Below are positions 27,603 through 36,506 of a stretch of 50,974 bases of DNA, piece by piece. Under the pieces are notes generated by a model, which saw nothing but the letters and a program-made list of their open reading frames with translations, searched no databases and was not told where the DNA came from. Origin of the DNA: Brevibacterium senegalense (GTDB lineage Bacteria; Actinomycetota; Actinomycetes; Actinomycetales; Brevibacteriaceae). The DNA is taken from assembly GCF_000285835.1 (NCBI RefSeq), contig NZ_HE978606.1, forward strand, positions 172,059-223,032, in the 5' to 3' direction. Position 1 is the first letter of the stretch. Each line of letters begins with the position of its first letter. The position numbers were made by a program, and so were the translations under genes.

Positions 27603-30600
27603 ATGAGTGTGCTGCTGGGATTCCTGTTCCTCGCAGCCGCAGTCGCCCCCCTCCTCTTCCGCCTCCTGGGCCGCTCCAGCTTCGTCCTGCTCTCGCTCGC
27701 CCCCTTCGCAGGCCTCGCCTATTCGCTGACACTCATCCCCCAGGTGTTCGGGGATGCGCCGCCACGAGTCGAGGAGCTGGGCTGGATGCCCCAACTGCTC
27801 CTCTCGGTCGTCCTGCGCATGGATCCGCTGTCGTGGATCATGAGCCTGCTCGTCACGGGCGTGGGCGGCGTCGTGTTCCTCTACTGCGCCCGGTACTTCG
27901 ACGAGGACGAGGTGCGGATCGGACGCTTCGCGGCGGTCCTCATGGCGTTCGTCGCGATGATGTACGGACTCGTCGTCGCGGATGAGCTCCTCACCCTCTT
28001 CATCTTCTGGGAGGGCACGACGGTGTTCTCCTACCTGCTGATCGGCCAGTACGCGGGCCGTCAGCAGTCGCGCAGAGCCGCGCTGCAGGCCCTCGTCGTC
28101 ACGACCTTCGGCGGACTCGCGATGCTCGTCGGGATGATCCTCCTGGGGGTCCAGTACGGCACCGGCCTGCTGTCGGAGATCGTCGCGACGGGCTTCGACG
28201 GGACGCCGCTCACCGGGTTCGCCATCGCCCTCGTCCTCATCGGCGCGCTCTCGAAGTCCGCGCTCGTCCCGTTCCACTTCTGGCTGCCGGGTGCGATGGC
28301 CGCGCCCACCCCCGTGAGTGCGTACCTCCACGCCGCGGCGATGGTGAAGGCCGGCATCTACCTGATCCTCCGCCTGGCCCCGGGCTTCGCGGACATGCCG
28401 TACTGGCGCGAGGGCCTCGTGGCGCTGGGCCTGCTCACGATGCTGCTGGGCGGGTGGCAGGCGCTCAAGGAGACGGACCTCAAGCTGATCCTGGCCTACG
28501 GCACGGTGTCGCAGCTGGGCTTCATGACCGTCATGGCGTCGTTCGGCCACCGCGACATCACGACCGCGGCGCTCGCCCTGCTGCTGGGTCACTCGATGTT
28601 CAAGGCGACCCTCTTCCTGACGGTGGGCATCATCGACCACCGCGTGGGCACGCGAGATCTGCGCAAGCTGTCCGGATACGGGCGCGCCTACCCGCTCATC
28701 GCGGTGTTCGGCACCGTCGCGGCGGCCTCCATGGCGGGCCTGCCGCCCACGATGGGCTTCATCGCGAAGGAGGCGGTGTACGGCACCCTCCTGGACCAAG
28801 GCAGCAAGCTCGCCGTCGTCGCCCTCATCGGGGTGTTCCTGGGATCGGTGCTGACGGTCGCGTACTCCGCGCGCTTCGTGTGGGGCGCCTTCGCCTCCAA
28901 GCCGGGCGTCGAGCCGTGCACGAGCACGGCGCCGGACGGTCCGCTCTTCACGGTGGCCCCGGCCGTGCTCACAGTGCTGACGGTGGCGGGCGCGTTCGCC
29001 GCGGGCCTCATCGACCGGATGGTGACGCAGTGGTCGTCGACGCTGCCCATCGGTCCCGCCTCCCACCCGCAAGAGGCGTACCACGTAGCGCTCTGGCACG
29101 GGTTCGAACCGGCGCTGCTGCTATCCGCGCTCACGATCGCCGCGGGCCTCACGATGTTCGCGCTGCGGAAGCAGGTGAGCCTGTTCCAGGCGGCGATGCC
29201 CGACGGCCTCGACTTCCACGCCGGCTACCGCGCCATCATCGCGGGTCTGGAGCGGCTGGCCGCATCCGTCACGGCGCGCACCCAGCGCGGTTCGATGCCC
29301 TTCTACCAGGGCGTCATCTACGTTGTGGCGGTCGCCACGCTGGGGATCACCCTGCTCATGAACGACGTGTGGCCGGCGGAGTTCGTCTGGCTGGACAGTG
29401 CCGTGCAGCTGTTCCCCGCCGCCATCATGGTGATGTCCGCGATCATGCTCACGCAGATGACGAAGCGCTTCGCCGCCGTCGTCGTCTCCGGGCTCACGGG
29501 ATACGCGATGGTCGTCTTCTTCGCGGTGCAGGGCGCTCCCGACCTCGCGCTGACCCAGATCCTCGTCGAGACCACGACGATCGTCGTGTTCGTGTTCGTG
29601 CTCCGTCGCCTCCCCGCCCGGATCGGTCGCGGCGACAGCCGGCTCAACCCGGCGCTGCGAGCGGTCATCGCCGTCCTCTTCGCCGTCGTCATGATGGTCG
29701 TGACGGTCGTCGTGATCGGCGCCCGCCAGCACCTCCCCATCTCCGTCCACTTCCCGCGGCTGGCCTACGACGGAGGCAATGGCGAGAACATCGTGAACGT
29801 CACCCTGGTCGACATCCGCGCGTGGGACACGATGGGCGAGCTGGCCGTCGTCATCGCGTGCGCGATCGGCGTCGCGAGCCTCGTCTTCGTGACCGGCCAG
29901 GGCGATCGACTCGCTCCGCTGAGCGGGGGCCGCAAGGGCCGCTCGCGCTTCGCGCCGGTCACGGAGACCGTCCGCCCCCGCAGCATGGCGACGCCCAGCC
30001 CGCAGGAGTCACTGGCGAGGGCCGTGCCGCCGCGGCCGGACCACGACACCGCCGCGAAGGAGGCGGAGGACAAGCGCGCGGCCTGGCTGCTGGCGGGCCG
30101 TACCCTGGCGCCCCACAACCGCTCGATCGTGCTCGAGGTCGCGGTGCGACTGCTCTTCCACGCGTTCCTCGTCTTCTCGATCTACCTCCTGTTCGCCGGC
30201 CACAACGCGCCGGGCGGCGGGTTCGCCGCGGGCCTGGTCGCGGGCATCGCATTCATCGCCCGCTACCTGGCCGGAGGCCGGTACGAGTTCGCAGAGGCGG
30301 TGCGCCTGCCCTCGGGTCTGCTCATGGGCATCGGCATGCTGCTGGCCGCCGGCACGGCCGCGGCCGGATTCCTGTGGGGCGAGGCCGCGCTCCAGTCGTT
30401 CTACCTGTCGACGGAGCTGCCGGTGCTGGGCTACGTGAGCTTCGGCTCGTCCGTCATCTTCGACGTGGGCGTCTACCTCATCGTCATCGGCCTGGTCGTG
30501 GGCATCATCCGCAGCCTCGCGGCGGAGGTCGACATCCAGCTGGTCGAGGACGAGGAGCGCATCGCCAACGAGCTGCCCGGCGAGGTGGAGAGCGGCGAGT

Positions 30601-30677
30601 ACGACCGGATCCGGGAGATCCTGGGGCGGACGGACCGGCTGGACGTCGACGGCACGAGCGCGGGAGGCCGACTGTGA
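27603..30677 (+). CDS. mrpA: Mrp-type Na+(cation)/H+ antiporter subunit A fused to subunit B domain
   Basis: A 1024-residue membrane protein, the main proton/cation-translocating subunit of the Mrp complex and related to complex I NuoL. Many transmembrane helices are evident, with family blocks LFIFWEGTTVFSYLLIGQY, KSALVPFHFWLPGAMAAPTP, SAYLHAAAMVKAG and LILAYGTVSQLGFM. A DUF4040-like part (near 610-680, QGAPDLALTQILVETTTIVV) follows. The last 190 residues form an MnhB-type domain (LLFAGHNAPGGGFAAGLVAG). This explains why no separate mrpB is found. The ATG at 27603 is preceded by GAGGGG about eight bases upstream. Its stop overlaps the mrpC GTG by four bases. First gene of the mrp operon. Confidence 0.95.
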   Translation: MSVLLGFLFLAAAVAPLLFRLLGRSSFVLLSLAPFAGLAYSLTLIPQVFGDAPPRVEELGWMPQLLLSVVLRMDPLSWIMSLLVTGVGGVVFLYCARYFDEDEVRIGRFAAVLMAFVAMMYGLVVADELLTLFIFWEGTTVFSYLLIGQYAGRQQSRRAALQALVVTTFGGLAMLVGMILLGVQYGTGLLSEIVATGFDGTPLTGFAIALVLIGALSKSALVPFHFWLPGAMAAPTPVSAYLHAAAMVKAGIYLILRLAPGFADMPYWREGLVALGLLTMLLGGWQALKETDLKLILAYGTVSQLGFMTVMASFGHRDITTAALALLLGHSMFKATLFLTVGIIDHRVGTRDLRKLSGYGRAYPLIAVFGTVAAASMAGLPPTMGFIAKEAVYGTLLDQGSKLAVVALIGVFLGSVLTVAYSARFVWGAFASKPGVEPCTSTAPDGPLFTVAPAVLTVLTVAGAFAAGLIDRMVTQWSSTLPIGPASHPQEAYHVALWHGFEPALLLSALTIAAGLTMFALRKQVSLFQAAMPDGLDFHAGYRAIIAGLERLAASVTARTQRGSMPFYQGVIYVVAVATLGITLLMNDVWPAEFVWLDSAVQLFPAAIMVMSAIMLTQMTKRFAAVVVSGLTGYAMVVFFAVQGAPDLALTQILVETTTIVVFVFVLRRLPARIGRGDSRLNPALRAVIAVLFAVVMMVVTVVVIGARQHLPISVHFPRLAYDGGNGENIVNVTLVDIRAWDTMGELAVVIACAIGVASLVFVTGQGDRLAPLSGGRKGRSRFAPVTETVRPRSMATPSPQESLARAVPPRPDHDTAAKEAEDKRAAWLLAGRTLAPHNRSIVLEVAVRLLFHAFLVFSIYLLFAGHNAPGGGFAAGLVAGIAFIARYLAGGRYEFAEAVRLPSGLLMGIGMLLAAGTAAAGFLWGEAALQSFYLSTELPVLGYVSFGSSVIFDVGVYLIVIGLVVGIIRSLAAEVDIQLVEDEERIANELPGEVESGEYDRIREILGRTDRLDVDGTSAGGRL

Positions 30678-31237
30678 CCGTTCCCCTCCTCCTGGTGCTC
30701 ACGATGGGTGTGATGTACGCGGCCGGCATCTACCTCATGCTCGACCGCTCGCTCACCCGCGTGCTGCTGGGCTTCCTCCTGGTGGGCAACGCGACGAACC
30801 TGCTGCTCATCCTCGCCGCGGGTCGACCGGGCGGGCCGCCGCTCACGGACGGGTCGGACTCCGGGATCGACGGGATGCTCGATCCGCTGCCGCAGGCGCT
30901 CATCCTCACGGCGATCGTCATCTCGTTCGGCCTCACCGCGTTCCTGCTGGCGATGATCTACCGCTCGTGGCGGTTCGTCCGCGACGAGTCGCTCCAGGAC
31001 GACCTCGAGGACATGAGGGTCGCGCACGACACCCGTGAAGCCGGTGAGGAGGCCGGCACCAGTGGCGAGTACGAGGACACGGAGTTCGGCGACGAGGCCC
31101 TCGACCCTCTGGACGACGACGCGCCGGACCTCGACGAGGACGGGACGCCCCAGGAGCGCGAGCGGATCCGCGAGGCGCACGAGAACGCGACCGGCGGTCA
31201 TGCGGCCCAGGACCAGCAGAAGGAGGACGATCGATGA
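30674..31237 (+). CDS. mrpC: Mrp antiporter subunit C (NuoK-like)
   Basis: A 187-residue protein. Three transmembrane helices occupy the first about 105 residues, with the NuoK/MnhC features GIYLMLDRSLTRVLLGFLL, GNATNLLLI and DPLPQALILTAIVISFG. The remaining 80 residues form a highly acidic cytoplasmic tail (DALDPLDDD-like), longer than in Bacillus MrpC. The GTG start overlaps mrpA in GTGA and the stop overlaps mrpD in ATGA, so the three are translationally coupled. Confidence 0.94.
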   Translation: MTVPLLLVLTMGVMYAAGIYLMLDRSLTRVLLGFLLVGNATNLLLILAAGRPGGPPLTDGSDSGIDGMLDPLPQALILTAIVISFGLTAFLLAMIYRSWRFVRDESLQDDLEDMRVAHDTREAGEEAGTSGEYEDTEFGDEALDPLDDDAPDLDEDGTPQERERIREAHENATGGHAAQDQQKEDDR

Positions 31238-32871
31238 TCGACGTCTCCGGTCTCCTGCTCGCTCTGCCGATCATCCTGCCGCTGCTGGCGGCGGGCGCCA
31301 CGCTCATCACGCTGCGCAGCTCGCGGGTGCAGGCCGGCATCACGATCGCGACGCTCAGCGCGACGACCGTCGTGTCCGTCCTGCTCCTGCTGCTGGTCGA
31401 CCAGCAGGGTCCGCAGGTGCTGGCCGTGGGCGGCTGGGCGCTGCCCTTCGGCATCGGACTCGTGGCCGACCGGTTGGCCGCTCTGCTGCTCGTCGTCTCC
31501 AGCATCGTGACGCTGAGCGTCTACCTCTACGCGGTGGGCCAGGACTCCTCCGATGCGGAGGTCTCCGACGACACCCCCGTCTCGATCTTCAACCCCGCCT
31601 ACCTCATCCTGTGCGCGGGTGTGTCGAACGCGTTCCTGGCCGGCGACCTCTTCAACCTCTACGTGGGCTTCGAGATGCTGCTGTCCGCGTCCTACGTGCT
31701 GCTCACCCTGGGCGCGACGACGGAGCGGATCCGCGCGGGCGTCACGTACATCGTCATCTCGCTCGTGTCGTCGCTCATCTTCCTCGCGTCGATCGCGCTC
31801 ATCTACGCCGCGACCGGCACCGTCAACATGGCGCACCTGTCCGAGCGGCTCTCCGAGCTGCCGGCGGACATCCAGCTGATCCTGCACGTCGCGCTGCTGA
31901 TCGGCTTCGGCATCAAGGCAGCCGTCTTCCCGCTCTCGTTCTGGCTGCCGGACTCCTATCCGACGGCGCCCGCACCGGTCACGGCCGTCTTCGCGGGTCT
32001 GCTCACGAAGGTGGGCATCTACGCGATCATCCGGACCGAGACCGTCCTCTTCGCGACCTCCGATCTGCGCGTGCCCCTGCTGGTCGTCTCCGGCCTCACC
32101 CTGCTCGTGGGCATCCTGGGTGCGATCGCCCAGTCGGACATCAAGAGGATCCTGTCCTTCACCCTCGTGTCGCACATCGGGTACATGCTGTTCGGCGTGG
32201 CGATGGGCACGCATCTGGGTCTGGCCGCGGCGATCTACTACACGATGCACCACATCGTCGCGCAGACTGCGATGTTCCTGGCGATCGGCCTCCTGGAGCT
32301 CCGCGCGGGCTCGACCTCGCTGCGCAGACTGGGCGGACTCGCGACGCTGGCGCCCTTCATCAGCGGCCTCTACCTCATCCCGGCCCTCAACCTGGCCGGC
32401 ATCCCGCCCTTCTCCGGCTTCATCGGGAAGGTCGCCCTCTTCACCGCGGGCTTCCACACCTCCGACTGGCTGGTGGGGACACTCGTGGGCATCGGCACGC
32501 TCACCTCGCTGCTGACCCTCTACGCGATCGGCAAGTCGTGGAACCTGGCGTTCTGGCGCGATGCGGCGGACGCGGACGAGCCCACCCCCGCGCTCGTCGA
32601 GGAGGCGAAGGAGCGTCGCCTGGCGCTCGCGCAGAAGGGCCATTGGACCTCGCGGAACCGTTCGCCGATCCTCATGGTGGCCGCCACGACCGCCATGGTC
32701 GTCGTCTCGTGCCTCCTCACGGTCCTGGCGCAGCCGCTGTGGCAGATCTCGACCAGGGCCGCGGACGGTCTCATCGGTCCGACCTCGTACTCATCGACCG
32801 TGCTGGACGGCGAGGGCGCGGACGGTGTGGGCGACGGCCGCTACGCTCCCGTGCCCGAGGAGGACGAGTGA
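31234..32871 (+). CDS. mrpD: Mrp antiporter subunit D (NuoM/N-like)
   Basis: A 545-residue polytopic protein of the proton-translocating antiporter family. Family blocks are GDLFNLYVGFEMLLSASYV, KAAVFPLSFWLPDSYPTAP, AGLLTKVGIYAIIR, SDIKRILSFTLVSHIGYM and the late SGFIGKVALF. The lysines in KAAVFPLSFW and LTKVGIY and the Glu of GFEMLL correspond to residues essential for proton movement in relatives. The ATG at 31234 overlaps mrpC and has AAGGAGGA upstream. About 75 soluble residues at the C-terminus, near DGRYAPVPEEDE, are likely cytoplasmic. Confidence 0.95.
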   Translation: MIDVSGLLLALPIILPLLAAGATLITLRSSRVQAGITIATLSATTVVSVLLLLLVDQQGPQVLAVGGWALPFGIGLVADRLAALLLVVSSIVTLSVYLYAVGQDSSDAEVSDDTPVSIFNPAYLILCAGVSNAFLAGDLFNLYVGFEMLLSASYVLLTLGATTERIRAGVTYIVISLVSSLIFLASIALIYAATGTVNMAHLSERLSELPADIQLILHVALLIGFGIKAAVFPLSFWLPDSYPTAPAPVTAVFAGLLTKVGIYAIIRTETVLFATSDLRVPLLVVSGLTLLVGILGAIAQSDIKRILSFTLVSHIGYMLFGVAMGTHLGLAAAIYYTMHHIVAQTAMFLAIGLLELRAGSTSLRRLGGLATLAPFISGLYLIPALNLAGIPPFSGFIGKVALFTAGFHTSDWLVGTLVGIGTLTSLLTLYAIGKSWNLAFWRDAADADEPTPALVEEAKERRLALAQKGHWTSRNRSPILMVAATTAMVVVSCLLTVLAQPLWQISTRAADGLIGPTSYSSTVLDGEGADGVGDGRYAPVPEEDE

Positions 32872-33512
32872 TGGGCGCGCGCAGACGCAAGAGGCAGAGC
32901 TTCGTCGAGCAGCTCCTCTACTTGGTCGTGCTCATCCTCGTGTGGGTCTTCCTGTGGGACTCCGTGAGCGTCCTGACGATCCTGAGCGGCCTCGTCGTCG
33001 CCTTCACGGTCGTGCGGGCGTTCTATCTGCCGCCCATCCAGCTCTCCGGTCGGTTGAACCTCCTCTACGGCACCGTCTTCGTGTTCTGGTTCATGCTCAA
33101 CGTGCTCCTGTCCTCGATCCAGGTGGCCTGGCTGACGGTGCGGCCCAGACCGGTTTCCGCGGGCTCCGTCGTGGCCGTCGACCTGGCGACGCGGTCCGAC
33201 CTGCTCATCACCCTCGTCACGATGGTGAACGGACTGATCCCGGGGTCGCTCGTCATCGAGATCGACCGGGCCCGCGCGGTCGTCTTCGTCCACGGGCTCA
33301 ACTGCGCCGATGAGGAGGAGATCGAGAAGGTGCGGGAGAAGACGCACCAGATCGAGACGCTGCTCATCTACGCGATCGGGTCGCCGCACGACATCGAGGC
33401 ACTCAACGACGCGCGCCGCGAGCGGGGCCAGCCGCCGCGTCTCGAGAGCCTCACGATCCGCGAGCGCGCGCGTCGTGCTCGCCAGCTGAAGGAAGCGAGG
33501 GGGAACGGATGA
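32871..33512 (+). CDS. mrpE: Mrp antiporter subunit E
   Basis: A 213-residue MnhE family protein: three hydrophobic segments at the N-terminus (LVVLILVWVFLWDSVSVLTI, then LLYGTVFVFWFMLNVLLSSI), the conserved PIQLSGRLNLLYG and VNGLIPGSLVIEID, and a soluble C-terminal domain beginning VFVHGLNCADEEEIEKV. The ATG shares one base with the mrpD stop (TGATG). The frame is open long upstream, but that region belongs to mrpD. Confidence 0.93.
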   Translation: MGARRRKRQSFVEQLLYLVVLILVWVFLWDSVSVLTILSGLVVAFTVVRAFYLPPIQLSGRLNLLYGTVFVFWFMLNVLLSSIQVAWLTVRPRPVSAGSVVAVDLATRSDLLITLVTMVNGLIPGSLVIEIDRARAVVFVHGLNCADEEEIEKVREKTHQIETLLIYAIGSPHDIEALNDARRERGQPPRLESLTIRERARRARQLKEARGNG

Positions 33513-33946
33513 CCGCCGATGACGTGATCCCGCAGTCGACTCTCGACACCCCGCTGGCTCAGATCACCGGCCTCGTCGTGGGCCTGATCTTCCTGGCCGC
33601 CGCCATCATCGCGATCATCCGGATCGTCCGCGGCCCGTCCATCCTCGACCGCATGATCGCGACGGACGCGCTGCTGGCGACGATCATGTGCGCGCTGGGC
33701 GGACTGCTCGCCTTCACGGGGCGGGCGGATCTGCTGCCGGTCATGCTCGTCATCTCGATGTTCGGCTTCGTGGGTGCAGTGGGCGTCTCCCGGTACGTGT
33801 CCCGCGCGGACCTGCGCACGACCTCCCGCTACCGCAGGATGGGGCGCGAGGACCACCGCACGGGATCGATCGGCACCGTCGAGGGAGTGGAACCGGGCGT
33901 GCCGGAGTCACGACGCGGGGCCGGGGACGGGAGCGAGCGCGCATGA
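33509..33946 (+). CDS. mrpF: Mrp antiporter subunit F
   Basis: A 145-residue protein with three transmembrane helices and the MnhF motifs IVRGPSILDRMIATDAL and MLVISMFGFVGAVGVSRYV. A charged C-terminal tail of about 40 residues follows. The start overlaps the mrpE stop in ATGA, and the stop overlaps mrpG in the same way. Confidence 0.93.
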   Translation: MTADDVIPQSTLDTPLAQITGLVVGLIFLAAAIIAIIRIVRGPSILDRMIATDALLATIMCALGGLLAFTGRADLLPVMLVISMFGFVGAVGVSRYVSRADLRTTSRYRRMGREDHRTGSIGTVEGVEPGVPESRRGAGDGSERA

Positions 33947-34398
33947 TCCTCGACGTCATCTCCGCGCTCTGCATCATCGGCGCGGCCCTGCTGTCCCTGG
34001 CGGCGGGCATCGGCGCCCTGCGGTTCCCCGACCTGCTCTCGCGCATGCACGCGGCGTCGAAGCCGCAGCTGTTCGGGCTGGTGCTCGTCATGTTCGCGGT
34101 GGGCCTCCAGACGCTGCACTGGGGCCCGATCTCCACGATGATCCTCATCGTCCTGTTCCAGCTGTTCACGGTTCCGGTCGCGGCCCACATGATCGGCCGC
34201 GCGGGCTATCGGACGAAGCACCTGCGCCGTTCCATGCTGTACCGTGACGAACTGGACGACGCGGTCGCGCGCGCCCACGCGCGCGACGTGGCGGAGCGGG
34301 AGCGGGCGGCGGCGGAGAGCGCGTCGGCCGCGGAAGTACAGGACGCAGCGGCAGACAGGACGACACACCACGATGACGAGCCCGACGCGGGGCGCTGA
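33943..34398 (+). CDS. mrpG: Mrp antiporter subunit G
   Basis: A 151-residue MnhG family protein with three helices. Conserved features are GALRFPDLLSRMHAASKP and LFQLFTVPVAAHMIGRAGY. The Ala/Arg/Glu-rich tail of about 50 residues is extra. It is the last subunit; its 3' end overlaps the response-regulator gene by 26 bases, so the two-component genes probably belong to the same transcript. Confidence 0.93.
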   Translation: MILDVISALCIIGAALLSLAAGIGALRFPDLLSRMHAASKPQLFGLVLVMFAVGLQTLHWGPISTMILIVLFQLFTVPVAAHMIGRAGYRTKHLRRSMLYRDELDDAVARAHARDVAERERAAAESASAAEVQDAAADRTTHHDDEPDAGR

Positions 34399-35125
34399 CC
34401 CCACTGCACCCCTGGTCCTTGTGGCCGATGACGAACCGGACGTCCTGGGTTCCGTCGTCCCCTTCATGGAGCGCGCCGGCTTCCGCGTGATCTCCGCGAA
34501 CGACGGCAAGCTCGCCCTCGACGAGATCCGCCGGCACGGCCCGGACGCGTGCGTCCTGGACGTCCTCATGCCCGGGGCGGACGGCCGCGAGGTGCTGCGG
34601 ACGCTGCGCCGTGAGGAGAACTGGGTGCCCGTCGTCCTCCTCACCCAGGTGGGCGAGGCCGTCGAACGGGCCATGGCGCTCGAGGAGGGCGCCGACGACT
34701 ACCTCAACAAGCCCTTCGACCCGCACGAGCTGGTGGCCCGCGTCCGCGCCGTTCTGCGCCGGACACGGAACGACGGTCCGCCGCTGGCGACGGCCTCGGT
34801 CCTCACCTCCACCTTCGGACTGGCCCTCGACCGGGTGGGACGGCGCGCGTGGCTGGGCGAGCGGGAGCTCGTCATCACCCCCAAGGGCTTCACACTGCTC
34901 GAGTACCTCATGATGCACGCGGACGAGCTGGTCGAGCGGTCCCGCCTGCTGGAGGTCCTGTGGGGCTTCGACGACGCGGTGGGCACGCGCGCGGTCGACT
35001 CGCGCGTCGCGGAGCTGCGCAGGGTCCTGGGGGAGGACGCCGCCGACCCCCGCTGGATCGCGACGGTCCAGGGCCGCGGCTATCGGTTCGTCGCGTCCGT
35101 CACCGGCGCGGATTCGCTGAGGTGA
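34373..35125 (+). CDS. OmpR/PhoB-family response regulator
   Basis: A 250-residue two-component regulator. The receiver domain has the acidic pair in VADDEPDV, phosphoacceptor Asp63 in CVLDVLMPG, Thr91 and Lys113 (LNKPFDP). The C-terminal winged helix (about 155-245) shows ITPKGFTLLEYLMMHADELV and TRAVDSRVAELRRVLG, and ends IATVQGRGYRFV. The ATG at 34373 lies inside mrpG; the frame extends upstream but only into mrpG sequence. It is followed after 4 bp by its kinase gene. The physical link to mrp suggests control of ion or pH stress genes; that is inference. Confidence 0.92.
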   Translation: MTSPTRGADPTAPLVLVADDEPDVLGSVVPFMERAGFRVISANDGKLALDEIRRHGPDACVLDVLMPGADGREVLRTLRREENWVPVVLLTQVGEAVERAMALEEGADDYLNKPFDPHELVARVRAVLRRTRNDGPPLATASVLTSTFGLALDRVGRRAWLGERELVITPKGFTLLEYLMMHADELVERSRLLEVLWGFDDAVGTRAVDSRVAELRRVLGEDAADPRWIATVQGRGYRFVASVTGADSLR

Positions 35126-35129
35126 GCGC

Positions 35130-36506
35130 ATGAACTCCTATCTTGTCTTCGAGATCCGGGTCTGGCTCCTGCTGGTCCTCATCCTCCTCGTCGCGGTCGG
35201 ACTCGCGGTGGGCGTCTGGTTCCTGCTGCGCTGGATCCGCCGGTCGCGGGAGGAGGAGGTCGCACAGACCCAGGCGAGCGCGGACGCGGACGCGATGCAG
35301 CGGCGCAATCGGATGCTCATCCGCCTGGACCACGAGCTCAAGAACCCGCTCACCGCACTGCGCACGTCCGTCGCGACGGTGCGCTCCGCCGCCGAGGACG
35401 ACGTCCCCGACCGGGCCGTCATCAGTGCCTCCGCGCGCCAGATCGACACGTCCGCGCGCCGGGTGGCGCGCCTGCTGGCGGACCTGCGGAAGCTCGCGGA
35501 CGTCGAGTCCCGCGCGATCGACTTCCAGCGGGTCGACATGGACATGCTGGTCCACCAGGCCGTCGAGGACGCCCGCACGGCCCCGGGTGCGGAGGACCGC
35601 ATGATCGTCGCGACGGTCGCGCGCGCACCGTGGAAGCTGCCGGACGTGCTGGGCGAGGAGGATCTGCTCCTGTCCGCGATCCTCAACCTGCTGGGCAATG
35701 CGATCAAGTACTCGTCGGACACGGACACCGTCGAGCTGCGTGCGAACGAGCAGGTCATCGACAAGCACCGCTGGGTCGTCGTCGAGGTCGCGGACACCGG
35801 CACCGGCATCCCCGTCGACGAGCAGCAGGTCGTGTGGGACGAGCTGCACCGCGGCTCGCGGGTCCGGCAGGTGGCGGGCTCCGGCATGGGCCTGTCGCTG
35901 GTGCGCGCGATCATCTCCCGGCACGGCGGCTCCGTCGAGCTGTTCAGTCAGGAGGGCGTGGGCACGGCCGTCCGCCTCGTCCTGCCGGTGCTGGGCGATG
36001 CTCCGCCCCCGGGCGAGCTGGAGGGCTACGGCGCGAAGGCCGCGGCGGCGTCGCGGCCGGTCCAGCCGTTCCAGGACCAGAAGTCGCACTCCGGCTCGAC
36101 GGGCGGGCAGATGCTGCCGCCGCGCGAGCCCAACTCGGAGGAGCGCCGCATCATGGGCACGCCGCGCCGCACGTCGAAGCGCCGCATCCAGAACGTCAAC
36201 GGCGAGCTCGTCGACACGAGCACCGGCGAATCACTGGGCCCCAGCGGCGAGCACCCCGCTCCCGGGACGCCGGGCTACGACTCCGGTCCCTATCGTCGGT
36301 TCAAGCCACCGCACCCCGGGCCCGAGGCCGCACCCCCGCAGGTGCCCGCGCACGGTCCGCACTCCGGCCAGCAGCCGGTCGCCCCGCCCGGTCCGCAGGC
36401 CGGACCCCACTCGGGCCCCCCCTCCGGTGCACACTCGGGTCCCCAGCCGCAGGCCGGCCCTCATTCCGGCCCCCAGCCGCAGCGTCCGGGGGAGGGTTCG
36501 CAGTGA
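35130..36506 (+). CDS. sensor histidine kinase with Pro-rich C-terminal tail
   Basis: A 458-residue kinase with one transmembrane helix at the N-terminus (about 10-35) and essentially no extracellular sensor. HisKA has His68 in HELKNPLTAL, followed by the HATPase motifs ILNLLGNAIKYS, VADTGTGIP and GSGMGLSLVRAI (about 175-285). After the kinase core are about 165 residues of low-complexity tail, with a basic patch (TPRRTSKRRIQ) and GPHSGP-type repeats. The missing sensor suggests that the signal comes through the membrane or a partner, perhaps the lipoprotein whose gene overlaps its stop in GTGA. It is the partner of the preceding regulator. Confidence 0.9.
   Translation: MNSYLVFEIRVWLLLVLILLVAVGLAVGVWFLLRWIRRSREEEVAQTQASADADAMQRRNRMLIRLDHELKNPLTALRTSVATVRSAAEDDVPDRAVISASARQIDTSARRVARLLADLRKLADVESRAIDFQRVDMDMLVHQAVEDARTAPGAEDRMIVATVARAPWKLPDVLGEEDLLLSAILNLLGNAIKYSSDTDTVELRANEQVIDKHRWVVVEVADTGTGIPVDEQQVVWDELHRGSRVRQVAGSGMGLSLVRAIISRHGGSVELFSQEGVGTAVRLVLPVLGDAPPPGELEGYGAKAAAASRPVQPFQDQKSHSGSTGGQMLPPREPNSEERRIMGTPRRTSKRRIQNVNGELVDTSTGESLGPSGEHPAPGTPGYDSGPYRRFKPPHPGPEAAPPQVPAHGPHSGQQPVAPPGPQAGPHSGPPSGAHSGPQPQAGPHSGPQPQRPGEGSQ

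Noticed and set aside
34244..34372. Longer response regulator starting at 34244
   Set aside because: The extra Arg-rich residues are the mrpG sequence read in another frame; the receiver domain begins after 34373.
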